A stretch of DNA of 64,000 bases from NCBI RefSeq assembly GCF_020524045.1, contig NZ_JAIVKL010000001.1, positions 647,529-711,528 of the forward strand. The letters are read 5' to 3'. Source of the DNA: Metabacillus litoralis (GTDB lineage Bacteria; Bacillota; Bacilli; Bacillales; Bacillaceae). The notes under the pieces were generated by a model. The model was not told the DNA's origin, did not search any database, and saw only the letters and a list, made by a program, of their open reading frames with translations. This document shows, piece by piece, positions 1-8,509 of the stretch. Within the stretch, counting starts at the first letter, position 1; each line of letters opens with the position of its first letter. The position numbers and the translations under genes were made by a program.

Positions 1-177
1 AACATATATTCAAAAAACACAAAACAACTAAAAAACCACATATTCTTTATTCGCACTAACACATCTTCTCCTGTGTAGCTTATAAATAAGAATAAAAAAT
101 TAATTGTTCCCTGAGCGCTGACGTGCGAGATAGACATTAAATAAATTTAGAATAAATTCTATAGTTTCTTACATACG

Positions 178-198
178 GAGCCAAAGGGCTCTTTTTTT
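178..198 (+). terminator. Intrinsic terminator of an upstream gene outside the window
   Basis: A short hairpin (GAGCC / GGCTC with a 4-nt loop) is followed by seven T. It lies ahead of the first gene, so it probably ends a transcript entering from the left edge. Positions 1-177 hold no coding sequence I can support. Confidence 0.7.
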
Positions 199-254
199 GC
201 GCTCATTTTAACATCAACAAAACTTTGAGGACATTCACCTATACATTAGATTTG

Positions 255-263
255 CATATTGTA
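255..263 (+). promoter_or_regulatory. Possible sigma-K/sigma-E type -10 element
   Basis: CATATTGTA fits the mother-cell -10 pattern CATAnnnTA. An AC dinucleotide at 237-238 lies 16 nt upstream, as in sigma-K promoters. It is 34 nt before the start codon of the coat-like gene. The match is short, so it is suggestive only. Confidence 0.3.
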
Positions 264-296
264 TACATGAAAGTTAATGAGGGGAGAGAAATAAAC

Positions 297-773
297 ATGT
301 ATCCATATGATCGTCAGTTCTCAGTTCAATTTCCCGGTTCCCAACCATTTAGCACACAAGGTAGCACAAGTTTTCCACAACAACCTTTTGGACCTTTAGA
401 ATACGGTACTGGTTTCAATGGATTTCCAGGTCAAGGATTTAATCCAGGCGGTTTTAACCCTGGAGTAGGTCAATTTCCTGGGCAAGGTGGCTTTAATCAA
501 GGTGTTGGTCAAGGTCCTCCACAAGGACCTCCACCAAGTGAAATTCCACCTGCTCAAAGTCAGTTTGAAACTTTTGCCGTTGATCCTGGTGGAATTCGTG
601 GTTGTCTTTATAGTTTCACTTACATTCGTTTAAACAATGGACGTAGTTTTTGGTTTTATCCAACGTTTGTAGGAAGAAACTCAGTTGCTGGATACCGCTG
701 GCGCCGTCGTCAGTATCGTTGGGAATACTTTGGAATTGATTTAGAACAAATTCGTTCATTTCGTTGTAGATAA
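297..773 (+). CDS. Gly/Pro/Gln-rich coat-like protein of unknown function
   Basis: A 158-residue protein. I chose the ATG at 297 because it has a GAGGGGAGA ribosome binding site; an upstream in-frame start at 225 has none. Residues 1 to about 90 are low complexity, rich in Gly, Pro, Gln and Phe, with repeats such as FNPGG, FNPGV and FPGQG. Residues about 95-158 form a compact domain rich in aromatic and basic residues (GCLYSFTYI, RSFWFYPTF, YRWRRRQYRW). No signal peptide or membrane segment is visible. Proteins of this shape occur in Bacillus genomes without known function. A low-complexity sticky tail plus a basic aromatic domain and a sigma-K-like promoter would suit a spore-coat role, but that is inference. 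Confidence 0.75.
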   Translation: MYPYDRQFSVQFPGSQPFSTQGSTSFPQQPFGPLEYGTGFNGFPGQGFNPGGFNPGVGQFPGQGGFNQGVGQGPPQGPPPSEIPPAQSQFETFAVDPGGIRGCLYSFTYIRLNNGRSFWFYPTFVGRNSVAGYRWRRRQYRWEYFGIDLEQIRSFRCR

Positions 774-780
774 CCTAAAA

Positions 781-822
781 AACAACAAGAACCTAGAGAA
801 ATCTCAGGTTTTTGTTGTTTTT
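781..822 (+). terminator. Terminator of the coat-like gene
   Basis: Arms AACAACAAGAACCT (781-794) and AGGTTTTTGTTGTT (806-819) pair almost fully and run into a T-rich tract. It follows the stop codon at 773 directly. Confidence 0.8.
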
Positions 823-828
823 AATATA

Positions 829-957
829 GTGTCTTTTCTGAAAAATTAGATTATTGCTAATTGAAATATTTATTAAGTGTTTTATCACATACAAGGATAA
901 TTATAAAGATTTGTTTTCATCAGGATTAGTAAAACAAAAAAGTTTACGAAAACATCG
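829..957 (-). repeat. Degenerate copy of dispersed repeat family A
   Basis: Both ends match family A in reverse orientation: TCTTTTCTG near 832-840 and AGTTTACGAAAAC near 941-953. The interior is diverged. The rest of the gap to 1204 is AT-rich, and I see nothing else in it. Confidence 0.4.
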
Positions 958-1204
958 TTATTATTTGTTCATTTTGGTAGTATATTTCGTTCATCAATAA
1001 GCAATCTTCTTTGTTAACAAAAATCAGAAGTAGTTAGGTATAAAACGAGATAAAAACCTTTAACAATTCTATCCTGTTTAAAAATTACATATTAACTAAT
1101 TACAATTTCATCAGACATTTTTGGTAACATTTTCAGATATAAAAGCATTTATAAAGGTCAATAATATGATTGCATAAAAAACTCTTACATGGAGGTTTTA
1201 TCGT

Positions 1205-1333
1205 ATGACTAAACGCAATCGAAAAACAAAATCTGGTTTACAATCAGCTAAGTCTATAACAGATCCTGAAATTGCTAAAGAACTTTCACCTACTAACAAA
1301 GCAGCAGAAAAAACTCATCCAAGAACTAAATAA
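1205..1333 (+). CDS. Small basic hydrophilic protein (42 aa), unknown
   Basis: ATG at 1205 follows GGAGG with a 9-nt spacer. The product begins MTKRNRKTKSGL and ends THPRTK. It is rich in Lys, Arg, Thr and Ser and has no Cys, Trp or hydrophobic stretch. Size and composition resemble minor small acid-soluble spore proteins, but I do not recognise a specific Ssp family. A hairpin terminator follows at 1391-1452. It stands alone, between repeats of family A. The strong ribosome binding site and clean terminator support it as a real gene despite its length. Confidence 0.6.
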   Translation: MTKRNRKTKSGLQSAKSITDPEIAKELSPTNKAAEKTHPRTK

Positions 1334-1390
1334 TCATTTAAAAATAATTAAGACTTATCAAGGTAATTCAAAGCTTAAAATGAAAAACAA

Positions 1391-1452
1391 GCTTTACCAT
1401 GATTGTGATAAAAGAACACTTTAGTGTCCTTTTATTACTTCCTTGGTAAAGC
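1391..1452 (+). terminator. Long imperfect hairpin, probable terminator
   Basis: The outer arms GCTTTACCA and TGGTAAAGC (1391-1399, 1444-1452) are perfect. An inner stem (TGATAAAAG/ACACT pairing with AGTGT/CTTTTAT, 1406-1437) ends in a T-rich stretch. It is positioned to end the 42-aa gene transcript. Confidence 0.55.
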
Positions 1453-1480
1453 ATTAATATGGATTATATATATTTTTAAT

Positions 1481-1645
1481 TAGGCTGTTTCGTAAACATT
1501 GTTGCTTTTCAATACCCGAAGCAATCTGCACTGTATTAAGTCTAGTGGCATCTTTTCTCCATAAAATAGTACCTTTATAGTGAAAAAACACTGTTTTCAC
1601 TACAAATTTTGGTTACATAAAACAATCTTTCAGAAAAGATCCTTA
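1481..1645 (+). repeat. Dispersed repeat family A, copy 1
   Basis: An approximately 165-bp element with imperfect terminal inverted repeats: left end AGGCTGTTTCGTAAACATTG, right end CAATCTTTCAGAAAAGATCC. The interior includes AAGTCTAGTGGCATCTTTTC, which recurs nearly unchanged in the copies at 25859 and 55780. It has no coding capacity. Its right edge reaches the stop codon of the minus-strand gene at 1643. Confidence 0.75.
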
Positions 1646-1819
1646 AGTAAATATTGGTTCTTCAGAAATAAGATTTCTTCGCTTAGCATGTTTTATAATT
1701 GTTTGAATTTCATTTTTGTAAAAATGAATTTGAGCAATTGTCAATGCAAATAACATTTCTGTTTCAAGTTTTATAATTATTTCACGTTCTCTATCTGTTA
1801 AAAATGTATGATCTGACAT
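1643..1819 (-). CDS. Small protein of unknown function (58 aa)
   Basis: On the minus strand, ATG at 1819 follows TTGAGGTGA with a 7-nt spacer. The product starts MSDHTFLTDRERE and ends EEPIFT. It is predicted mostly alpha-helical, with alternating charged and aliphatic residues and a basic patch (KHAKRRN) near residues 44-49. No signal peptide or transmembrane helix is visible. I do not recognise the family. The stop codon touches the boundary of a family A repeat, so the last residues could have been set by that insertion. Confidence 0.55.
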   Translation of the reverse strand: MSDHTFLTDREREIIIKLETEMLFALTIAQIHFYKNEIQTIIKHAKRRNLISEEPIFT

Positions 1820-1897
1820 TTTTATTCACCTCAAAATGTAAGGATGATGGAATACTGATTATAAAATACGTTAGGTCTATTGTATTTAAGTCGGTAC

Positions 1898-2866
1898 TCA
1901 TAACTTTGTTCCTTTGTGAAAACGAAACCATCCCATTTTAAAGAAGAAATATATCATTCCAAGGCTTATTAGTCCCATTAAACCAAGGACAATAAAATAG
2001 CTATATTCCCCGGCTAATTCAGGCATATATTGAAAATTCATTCCATATACACCAGCAATAAAGGTTAAAGGGAGAAAGATTGAAGACATGACGGTTAATG
2101 TCATCATTACCCGATTCATTCGATCAGAGCTAATTGACAGATAACTATCTCTAATATCTGAAGATAATTCTCGATTTGCATCAATCATTTCAACCAACTT
2201 AAGTAAATGATCATATATATCTTGAAAATAAATATGTTTCTCTTTTATCGAGTTGAGTCTAGAAGATGAGATGATTCTGTATAATAAGTCTCGCATTGGT
2301 ACAATCGTTCTTCTTAATTTGTTTAATTCTGAACGTATATCAAAGACTTGTTCCATTAGTTCACTAATCGTCTGGTCACTCGTATTGTCTTCAACCTGAT
2401 TAACGAGATCTTCTAATTTATAAACTGGTGGAAAATACTCATCTACTATTTTATCCATAACCTGATACATAATTTGTAATGGGTTATCTTGAAGTAAGGA
2501 CTCTTTTCCCACTCGCTGTAATATATTTTTAAGGTCTCTAACAGGTTTTTTATGAAAAGTGACAATAAATCGATCTGAAACAAATATATCAACTTCGTCA
2601 GCTTCAAGAGTGTCTTGATTTATGGAGTGGATAACAACAAAAAAGTATTTGTCATAAAAATCCAGCTTCGGTCGTTGAACAAATTCAAGACAATCCTCAA
2701 TGGCTAAAGGGTGAAAATGAAAAAAACTTGACAATAGCATTACTTCATTTTCTGTTGGTTCTTGGAAATCAACCCAATACCATTTAATATCTTCCTCTTT
2801 TAATTTTTCCATAGATAAATCATAAATTATATCCCCATTATTTTTAATGGCCACTGTTTGAATCAA
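1898..2866 (-). CDS. corA: CorA-family divalent cation transporter
   Basis: CorA/MIT family transporter, expected to move Mg2+ (possibly Co2+ or Zn2+) across the membrane as a homopentamer. The long N-terminal cytoplasmic domain is followed by two C-terminal transmembrane helices in the last 60 residues. The family signature GMN sits between them in VYGMNF, and the tail is short and basic. I place the start at TTG 2866 (MIQTVAI, 322 aa) because family members begin there. The frame stays open upstream to TTG 2929 (343 aa), but none of the upstream starts has a convincing ribosome binding site, so the start is uncertain. It is a single gene, divergent from patA. Confidence 0.85.
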   Translation of the reverse strand: MIQTVAIKNNGDIIYDLSMEKLKEEDIKWYWVDFQEPTENEVMLLSSFFHFHPLAIEDCLEFVQRPKLDFYDKYFFVVIHSINQDTLEADEVDIFVSDRFIVTFHKKPVRDLKNILQRVGKESLLQDNPLQIMYQVMDKIVDEYFPPVYKLEDLVNQVEDNTSDQTISELMEQVFDIRSELNKLRRTIVPMRDLLYRIISSSRLNSIKEKHIYFQDIYDHLLKLVEMIDANRELSSDIRDSYLSISSDRMNRVMMTLTVMSSIFLPLTFIAGVYGMNFQYMPELAGEYSYFIVLGLMGLISLGMIYFFFKMGWFRFHKGTKL

Positions 2867-3132
2867 TTGTTTCACTACTCTCTTTACAAACATTTCTACT
2901 AACAATACTATACCCTTACTATTTTTCAAATAAACTCTTTTTAGTATCCATTATTCGATTTGTTTTTGTTACATTATGAAACTTGTCTTTCAACTCTTTT
3001 AAAAGAAAAAGTGATGACATGTTAAGGAAAAATGGTAAAATAACACCTATACATTCGTTCACTTTTAAAACTATTTTTGAAACGTCTCAAAGGTCAAGAA
3101 CTCTAAGCTAAAATAGGAGGTTACTTATAGAA

Positions 3133-4281
3133 ATGGAACACTTAGTAAATTCTAAAGTAAAAAACATAGAATTATCTGGAATTAGAAAATTCTTTAATTT
3201 GGTTGCAGATTATGATGATGTCATTTCTTTAACGATTGGACAGCCAGATTTTGCAACACCAGAGCATGTGAAAGAAGCAGGCACACAATCAATCAAGAAT
3301 GACTTCACTACATATACTCATAATGCTGGGTTTATTGAACTTAGGAAGGCAGCGAGCCAATATGTAGAGAAAAAATATAATCTTACATACTCACCTGAAG
3401 ATGAAGTAATCGTAACCGTCGGTGCAAGCCAAGCAATCGACTGCACATTTAGAACTCTACTAGAAGAAGGTAGCGAAGTCATACTTCCTAGCCCCGTTTA
3501 TCCAGGGTATGAACCTTTAATTAAACTAGCTGGTGGGATCCCAATCTATGTCGATACAACAAAAAATGATTTTAAATTAACAGCCGAGTTAATTGAACCA
3601 CATCTTAACGAAAACACTAGATGTATAGTACTTCCCTACCCTTCTAATCCTACGGGTGTAACATTAGACGTAGCCGAACTAGAAGACATTGCAGAACTTG
3701 TTAGAGATAAAAATTTATTTATTTTATCAGATGAAATATATAGTGAGCTAGTTTATACTAAAACACATCACTCAATTGCAAGCTTCCTTCGTAATCAAAC
3801 AGTAGTAATAAATGGACTTTCTAAATCTCATAGTATGACTGGATGGAGAATCGGTCTTTTATTCGCTCCTAAAACAGTGGCTAAGCATATCTTAAAGGTT
3901 CACCAATATAACGTTTCTTGTGCTACCTCAATTTCACAAAAAGCTGCACTTGAAGCACTTACTGTAGGAATAGATGATGCTTTAGAAATGAAGGATGCTT
4001 ATAAAGAAAGATTAGATTATGTTTATAAAAGGTTAATTGATATGGGCTTTGAAGTTGTAAAGCCTGATGGAGCATTTTATTTATTTCCTAGTATTAGTAA
4101 ATTTAATAAATCATCATTCGATTTTGCTCTTTCACTTGTACAAGAAGCTGGAGTAGCATTAGTACCTGGTAGTGCTTTCTCCACCTATGGAGAAGGATAT
4201 GTACGTTTATCATATGCTTATTCAATGGAAAAACTAGTAACAGCAATGGACCGTATTGAACAGTATCTAAAGTCAATGTAA
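3133..4281 (+). CDS. patA: PLP-dependent aminotransferase PatA
   Basis: Fold-type I (class I/II) aminotransferase of 382 aa. The B. subtilis counterpart is assigned to N-acetyl-diaminopimelate transamination in lysine/peptidoglycan synthesis. Visible motifs are YPSNPTG (169-175), the PLP-binding Asp200 and Tyr203 (SDEIY), and the Schiff-base Lys231 in SKSHSMTGWR. The ribosome binding site GGAGG lies 12 nt before ATG 3133, slightly far. It is convergent with the kinA-like gene across a shared terminator, matching the kinA-patA order of B. subtilis. Assignment as patA rests on sequence type plus synteny; a general aromatic or Ala aminotransferase activity cannot be excluded. Confidence 0.85.
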   Translation: MEHLVNSKVKNIELSGIRKFFNLVADYDDVISLTIGQPDFATPEHVKEAGTQSIKNDFTTYTHNAGFIELRKAASQYVEKKYNLTYSPEDEVIVTVGASQAIDCTFRTLLEEGSEVILPSPVYPGYEPLIKLAGGIPIYVDTTKNDFKLTAELIEPHLNENTRCIVLPYPSNPTGVTLDVAELEDIAELVRDKNLFILSDEIYSELVYTKTHHSIASFLRNQTVVINGLSKSHSMTGWRIGLLFAPKTVAKHILKVHQYNVSCATSISQKAALEALTVGIDDALEMKDAYKERLDYVYKRLIDMGFEVVKPDGAFYLFPSISKFNKSSFDFALSLVQEAGVALVPGSAFSTYGEGYVRLSYAYSMEKLVTAMDRIEQYLKSM

Positions 4282-4354
4282 TGATATCTCTTCTTGCAAC
4301 TGAAACTACTATTTTCACGTTTTTAAATAAAAATGTATTTTATAAAAACGCCAT

Positions 4355-4401
4355 AAACAAAAAACAACGACTCTACCTCTTAGATCCGTTGTTTTTTGTT
4401 T
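4355..4401. terminator. Bidirectional terminator between patA and kinA
   Basis: Perfect 15-bp arms AAACAAAAAACAACG and CGTTGTTTTTTGTTT enclose a 17-nt loop. A-rich and T-rich outer arms allow termination in both directions for the two convergent genes. Confidence 0.9.
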
Positions 4402-4418
4402 AGATTAATTTTTTCACT

Positions 4419-6224
4419 TTATTCACATGGTAATTCAACAATGAACGTTGTACCTTTTCCAAGTTCACTATCAACCAAAATATTACCTTTATGATCTTCA
4501 ATTATCTTATAGGTGATCATTAAACCTAATCCATTTCCTTTTTCCTTTGTTGTTAAAAATGGCTCCCCAATACGATTGATTAGATCTGATGGGATTCCCT
4601 CACCTTCATCTGTCACTGCTATGATTGCTTTATTTCTTTCCTTTTTTGTATGTACAGATAATTTACCACCATTGCTCATAGCATCAATGGCATTTTTAAA
4701 CAAATTGATAAAAACCTGTTTTAATTGATTTTCATCACTGTGTACTGATAATAAAAGCTCGGTATGTTGTTGATCTATAAATACACTATTCATATTTGCC
4801 TGTGTTTCTAAAAGCATTGCTACCTCTTGAAGAAGAGTGACAATGTTTGTTCTTTTAAAATATGTTTCTTGTGGTTTGGCAAGCATTAACAACTCACTCA
4901 AAATTAACTCAATTCGATTTAATTCTGAAAAAATGATTTGATAATATTGGTTATGATGGTCCATATCAGGCTTCATTATTTGTAAAAATCCTTTTATAGC
5001 TGTAAGTGGGTTTCGTATTTCATGGGCAATACCTGCAGCAAGTTGACCAGCTATTGAAAGTTTTTCTGAACGCAACATTAACTCTTCTGTTTTTTTTCTA
5101 TCAGAAATATCTCTTAAAATGACTTGAACAGCTTGCTCACCAAAATATGTTGTAGGTATACAAACCATTTCGGTAAAAATGGTTTTTTGGCTCCCTACCA
5201 ACCAAGATTGATTAGAAATATGCACCTCAGATTTACGTTCAAGTATACATGAAAGGGCTACTTCCATTGTTTGATGGTCATTTGGATGTAAATCTCTATA
5301 AATATTTCTTCCCAACATTTCCTGATAGTCTGCTGCCTCGAATAACTTAATTCCCGCTTCATTTACAAATACCCAGCTATCTTTATGGATAACAGCAATC
5401 ATATCAATCGAATTATCAATCAAACGTTGGTATCTCTCTCTACTTTTTTGTAGGATTTTTTGGAAGTTTCGTTTAGATGAGATATCTGTTAAAACAATTA
5501 ATTCTGCATCTTTCCCATCATGTTTTGTTAAACAAGCAATCACTTCGACGTTAACGGTTGAACCATCAAGTCTGTTCCATAATTGCTCGATAATTCCTAC
5601 TTGCTCACCATTATGCAATCGCTCGATCCGATTTTTTACAATATCATGAAAGCTGCTTTCAATAAAATCAAAAATGTAGTTTCCTATGAATTGTTTCTTA
5701 GAGGTTGCTCCTAGTAATTCTTGAAAAGCTTTATTTACATAACAAACTTTGCCATGTCGAGACAAAATTAATGGACTTGGTAAATCCTCAATTAATGTAT
5801 TGCCGTCAATATCATTTGTACCAAATATTACATCCTGTTCCTTAGTTGCTATACTATTATGATTTGAGGCAACATGAGTATTTATTGCCTTCATTTTAAG
5901 AATAACTTCTTTTCCTTGCTTTTTTAAGGTACTTCTAATAAAATCAACACTCGCTTCAAACCAAATATACTTTCCATTATTACAAAGAAAGCGAAATGAA
6001 CAAGGATAAAGATGATGCTCGTTATGAAAGTAACTTTCAATTAAAAACAAATCTTCAATATGGATAAACTCTTTCATATACTTTCCAATTATTTCGTCAT
6101 TGTTATATCCTATTAATTCAATTGAATTTGAAGATATGTACTGGAAGCGCCCACTTGAAGAGACAATAGCGTATATTTCAACTTTTTGTAAGGAAGATTC
6201 TCTTTGTGCTGATTGTTGATCCAT
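4419..6224 (-). CDS. kinA: Multi-PAS sporulation sensor histidine kinase, KinA-type
   Basis: A soluble sensor kinase (601 aa), likely feeding phosphate into the Spo0F-Spo0B-Spo0A phosphorelay. Three PAS-like domains occupy about 1-115, 145-260 and 265-385. The dimerisation domain carries the phosphorylated His at about 401 (GIAHEIRNPL). The ATPase domain shows the N box (NLFKNAIDA), G1 (DEGEGIP) and G2 (GNGLGL). No transmembrane segment is present, as in KinA. I start at ATG 6224 behind AAAGGGGGGGA; a TTG seven codons upstream has no binding site. Synteny with patA and length (KinA is about 606 aa) support kinA, though another Kin paralog is possible. Confidence 0.8.
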   Translation of the reverse strand: MDQQSAQRESSLQKVEIYAIVSSSGRFQYISSNSIELIGYNNDEIIGKYMKEFIHIEDLFLIESYFHNEHHLYPCSFRFLCNNGKYIWFEASVDFIRSTLKKQGKEVILKMKAINTHVASNHNSIATKEQDVIFGTNDIDGNTLIEDLPSPLILSRHGKVCYVNKAFQELLGATSKKQFIGNYIFDFIESSFHDIVKNRIERLHNGEQVGIIEQLWNRLDGSTVNVEVIACLTKHDGKDAELIVLTDISSKRNFQKILQKSRERYQRLIDNSIDMIAVIHKDSWVFVNEAGIKLFEAADYQEMLGRNIYRDLHPNDHQTMEVALSCILERKSEVHISNQSWLVGSQKTIFTEMVCIPTTYFGEQAVQVILRDISDRKKTEELMLRSEKLSIAGQLAAGIAHEIRNPLTAIKGFLQIMKPDMDHHNQYYQIIFSELNRIELILSELLMLAKPQETYFKRTNIVTLLQEVAMLLETQANMNSVFIDQQHTELLLSVHSDENQLKQVFINLFKNAIDAMSNGGKLSVHTKKERNKAIIAVTDEGEGIPSDLINRIGEPFLTTKEKGNGLGLMITYKIIEDHKGNILVDSELGKGTTFIVELPCE

Positions 6225-6251
6225 GGCTTCCCCCCCTTTTACCAAGAAACA

Positions 6252-6270
6252 TTAACGTAAAAAACGTTAA
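6252..6270. promoter_or_regulatory. Perfect palindrome in the kinA leader
   Basis: TTAACGT and ACGTTAA flank five A, giving a perfect 7-5-7 inverted repeat 28 nt before the kinA start codon. It could be an operator. The rest of the gap to about 6666 is AT-rich, and I see no gene or other clear signal in it. Confidence 0.35.
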
Positions 6271-6666
6271 AGTAATATATAACGAACAAATAATCATATT
6301 ATATGTATTAAAATATTTCATCTATAGTTATATAATTCTATCATTTTTATAAAAATCCTTTTTTTATCTAAACTTTCACTACTTTTAGTGTACGAAGTTA
6401 TCTTAATTTGTCAATATATATTCAAACGATTTCATCGAATGATTAATTGAACTTTTGTTATTGTAAAGGCATATTTGATAGATTGGGGGATGAATATAAG
6501 ATACCCTTACATATAAAATCCTGTCTAGAAGAGACCACACACACCCACAGCTTTTATGAGGAAGCTCACGGAACTAGTAAAAAAGGGGTTTATTTTTTCT
6601 CTAGGAAGAATGCCTTTAGAACAAGAAGATATTTATCTTTCAATTAGTATTTTTAAAGGGAGAATA

Positions 6667-6705
6667 ATAGTTATAAAGTCGGAATCTACCGACTTTATAG
6701 CTATT
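6667..6705 (-). terminator. Terminator of the hbd-to-oxidoreductase operon
   Basis: The TATAAAGTCGG / CCGACTTTATA stem with a 6-nt loop is extended by AATAG / CTATT. On the minus strand it overlaps the stop codon of the oxidoreductase gene at 6704 and is followed by a T-containing stretch. It marks the end of the long catabolic operon. Confidence 0.7.
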
Positions 6706-7687
6706 ATGGTACTAGAATTAACTTCCCTTTTGTTTTCCGATCTTGTAATAAACGATGTACTTCAGCTGCATTTTTCAGTGGAAATACCCCTCCGATCGTT
6801 AATTGCAATTTACCTTCATCTACAAATGATAGTAATTTTCTTAAGCTATTACGATATAACTCTTGTTTTTTCATTATTCCTGGTAAGAAAAATCCGATAA
6901 CAGACTTATTTTCTGCCATTAATCCAGATGGATATAAGCGTGCTTGTTCCCCGCTTGCTACACCATAAATGACCAAACGACCAAAAGGAGCTAAGCAGTC
7001 TAATGTTTTTCGGAAAATATCTCCTCCTGCCATTTCTAGTGCAACATCTACACCTAACCCTTTTGTTGCCTCAAATACTGACTTTTCCCATCCTTCTTCT
7101 GTATAATTAATACAAACATCAGCCCCCATTTCTTTTGCTAATGTTAATTTTTCTTCTGTACTTGCTGTAGCAATCACTTTTCCAGCTCCAAAAAGCTTTG
7201 CAAGCTGAACAGCTATTGTACCTACTCCACCTGCTGCTGCATGAACTAGGACTGTTTCACCTTTTTCCAATCTGCCCATTGTTTTTATAATATGATAAGC
7301 GCTTAGACCTTGTAAAGGAAGGGCAACAGCAGCATTCATATCCACACTTTCAGGAATGGGGATAAGTGCTCTCGAGTCGGCTACTGTATATTCAGCATAT
7401 CCTGATGCTCTCTTTGAGCCTAACAATGTAACAACTCGATCTCCTACATGTACACCTTTCACTTCACTACCCACCTTTGTGATGGTTCCGGCTACTTCTG
7501 AACCTGGTACATAAGGTAACGGTGTATCAACAACATACTGTCCCTCCCGTCTAGCTGTATCAGCATAGTTAACACCTATTGCTTCAATTTTAAGGAGTAC
7601 CTCAAAATTTCTTGGTTCTGGCATCTCTAGATCAATATATTGTAAAACTTCTGGTCCACCGTATTTAGTAAATTGTATCGCCTTCAT
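6704..7687 (-). CDS. Zinc-independent medium-chain oxidoreductase (NADPH:quinone reductase family)
   Basis: MDR-superfamily protein of 327 aa. It has an N-terminal GroES-like domain (MKAIQFTKYGGPEV) and a nucleotide-binding fold with HAAAGGVGTIAVQLAKL at about 140-156. The zinc-binding Cys/His of true alcohol dehydrogenases are not evident, which places it with quinone oxidoreductases and enoyl reductases. I start at ATG 7687 behind AAGGAGTGG rather than a position seven codons earlier. It is the last gene of the operon, 21 nt after a crotonase. In an acyl-CoA island it may reduce a reactive unsaturated or keto intermediate; the substrate cannot be read from the sequence. Confidence 0.8.
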   Translation of the reverse strand: MKAIQFTKYGGPEVLQYIDLEMPEPRNFEVLLKIEAIGVNYADTARREGQYVVDTPLPYVPGSEVAGTITKVGSEVKGVHVGDRVVTLLGSKRASGYAEYTVADSRALIPIPESVDMNAAVALPLQGLSAYHIIKTMGRLEKGETVLVHAAAGGVGTIAVQLAKLFGAGKVIATASTEEKLTLAKEMGADVCINYTEEGWEKSVFEATKGLGVDVALEMAGGDIFRKTLDCLAPFGRLVIYGVASGEQARLYPSGLMAENKSVIGFFLPGIMKKQELYRNSLRKLLSFVDEGKLQLTIGGVFPLKNAAEVHRLLQDRKTKGKLILVP

Positions 7688-7708
7688 CTTATTTCCACTC
7701 CTTATCAA

Positions 7709-8476
7709 TTAGTTTCCTTTAAAATTAGGTTTACGTTTTTCTTTAAACGCTTTTACTCCTTCTTGATAATCTTCTGTATTAACCATAAAAGTTTGGGTCA
7801 TTCTTTCTGCTTCGAGTATCTCCTCAAGTGAGCCCTGTGAATTGATTATTTTCTTCATCATACCTAACGCTTTTACTGGTTCTTGTGCAAGCTGACTTGC
7901 ATAATCTTTCACTTTATTGTCAAATATATCAGGCGAAATTACTTCATTTACAATGCCATATTCTTTCGCTTCAGTAGCAGTTATTGGTTTTGCTGTAAAA
8001 AAAAGTTCCTTAGCTCTATAAGGACCGATGATATTAGAAAGGAAGTATAAGCCTCCTCCATCTGAAATAAGGCCAACCTGTGCAAAGCTCATCACAAATT
8101 TGCTTTCATCTGTCGCAAGGATAAGGTCACATGCTAGTGCTAAATTGAATGCAGCACCAGCGGCAAAACCATGAACTGCAGCGACAACTGGTTTCTCTAA
8201 TTCTTTTATTGCTTTAATACATTCATTTAAATACCCTATATGTTCATAAACAGCTGCTGATGATACATCTCCCATTGTTTTTACATCACCACCAGCTGAA
8301 AATGATCGACCAGCCCCTTTCAACACAACGACACGTGTATTCACATCATGCTGAGCTTCTTTAAAAGCTTTTGTTAAACCCATGATCATCTCAGCACTAA
8401 AAGCGTTCAAACTTTCTGGTCGATTTAGACATAATGTCAAAACAGACCCTTCCTTTTCTATTAGTAGATCATTCAT
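7709..8476 (-). CDS. Crotonase-family enzyme, isomerase-like (enoyl-CoA hydratase annotation likely too specific)
   Basis: A 255-aa crotonase fold protein. The oxyanion-hole segment SAGGDVKTMG and the helix GFAAGAAFNLALACD are clear. Both Glu residues used for water addition by classical hydratases are absent: the first position reads GAAFNLA and the second FAQVGL. The segment VGLISDGGGLYFL instead matches the pattern around the catalytic Asp of enoyl-CoA isomerases and PaaG. I infer a delta3-delta2 enoyl-CoA isomerase-like role. The start is ATG 8476 (spacing 8 from GGAG); an ATG two codons upstream is too close to the binding site. It follows an SDR pseudogene in the operon. Confidence 0.8.
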   Translation of the reverse strand: MNDLLIEKEGSVLTLCLNRPESLNAFSAEMIMGLTKAFKEAQHDVNTRVVVLKGAGRSFSAGGDVKTMGDVSSAAVYEHIGYLNECIKAIKELEKPVVAAVHGFAAGAAFNLALACDLILATDESKFVMSFAQVGLISDGGGLYFLSNIIGPYRAKELFFTAKPITATEAKEYGIVNEVISPDIFDNKVKDYASQLAQEPVKALGMMKKIINSQGSLEEILEAERMTQTFMVNTEDYQEGVKAFKEKRKPNFKGN

Positions 8477-8509
8477 TATCATTTCTCCTTTAAATTTTTC
8501 ATATCTCTA

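Noticed and set aside
152..165. TAGAATAAATTCTA considered as a PerR/Fur box
   Set aside because: It is a 6-2-6 palindrome, while PerR boxes are 7-1-7; in AT-rich DNA such repeats are common, and no regulated gene starts there.
6447..6900. Two plus-strand frames near the end of the oxidoreductase gene
   Set aside because: No ribosome binding site; the second runs antisense into the oxidoreductase gene and across its terminator.
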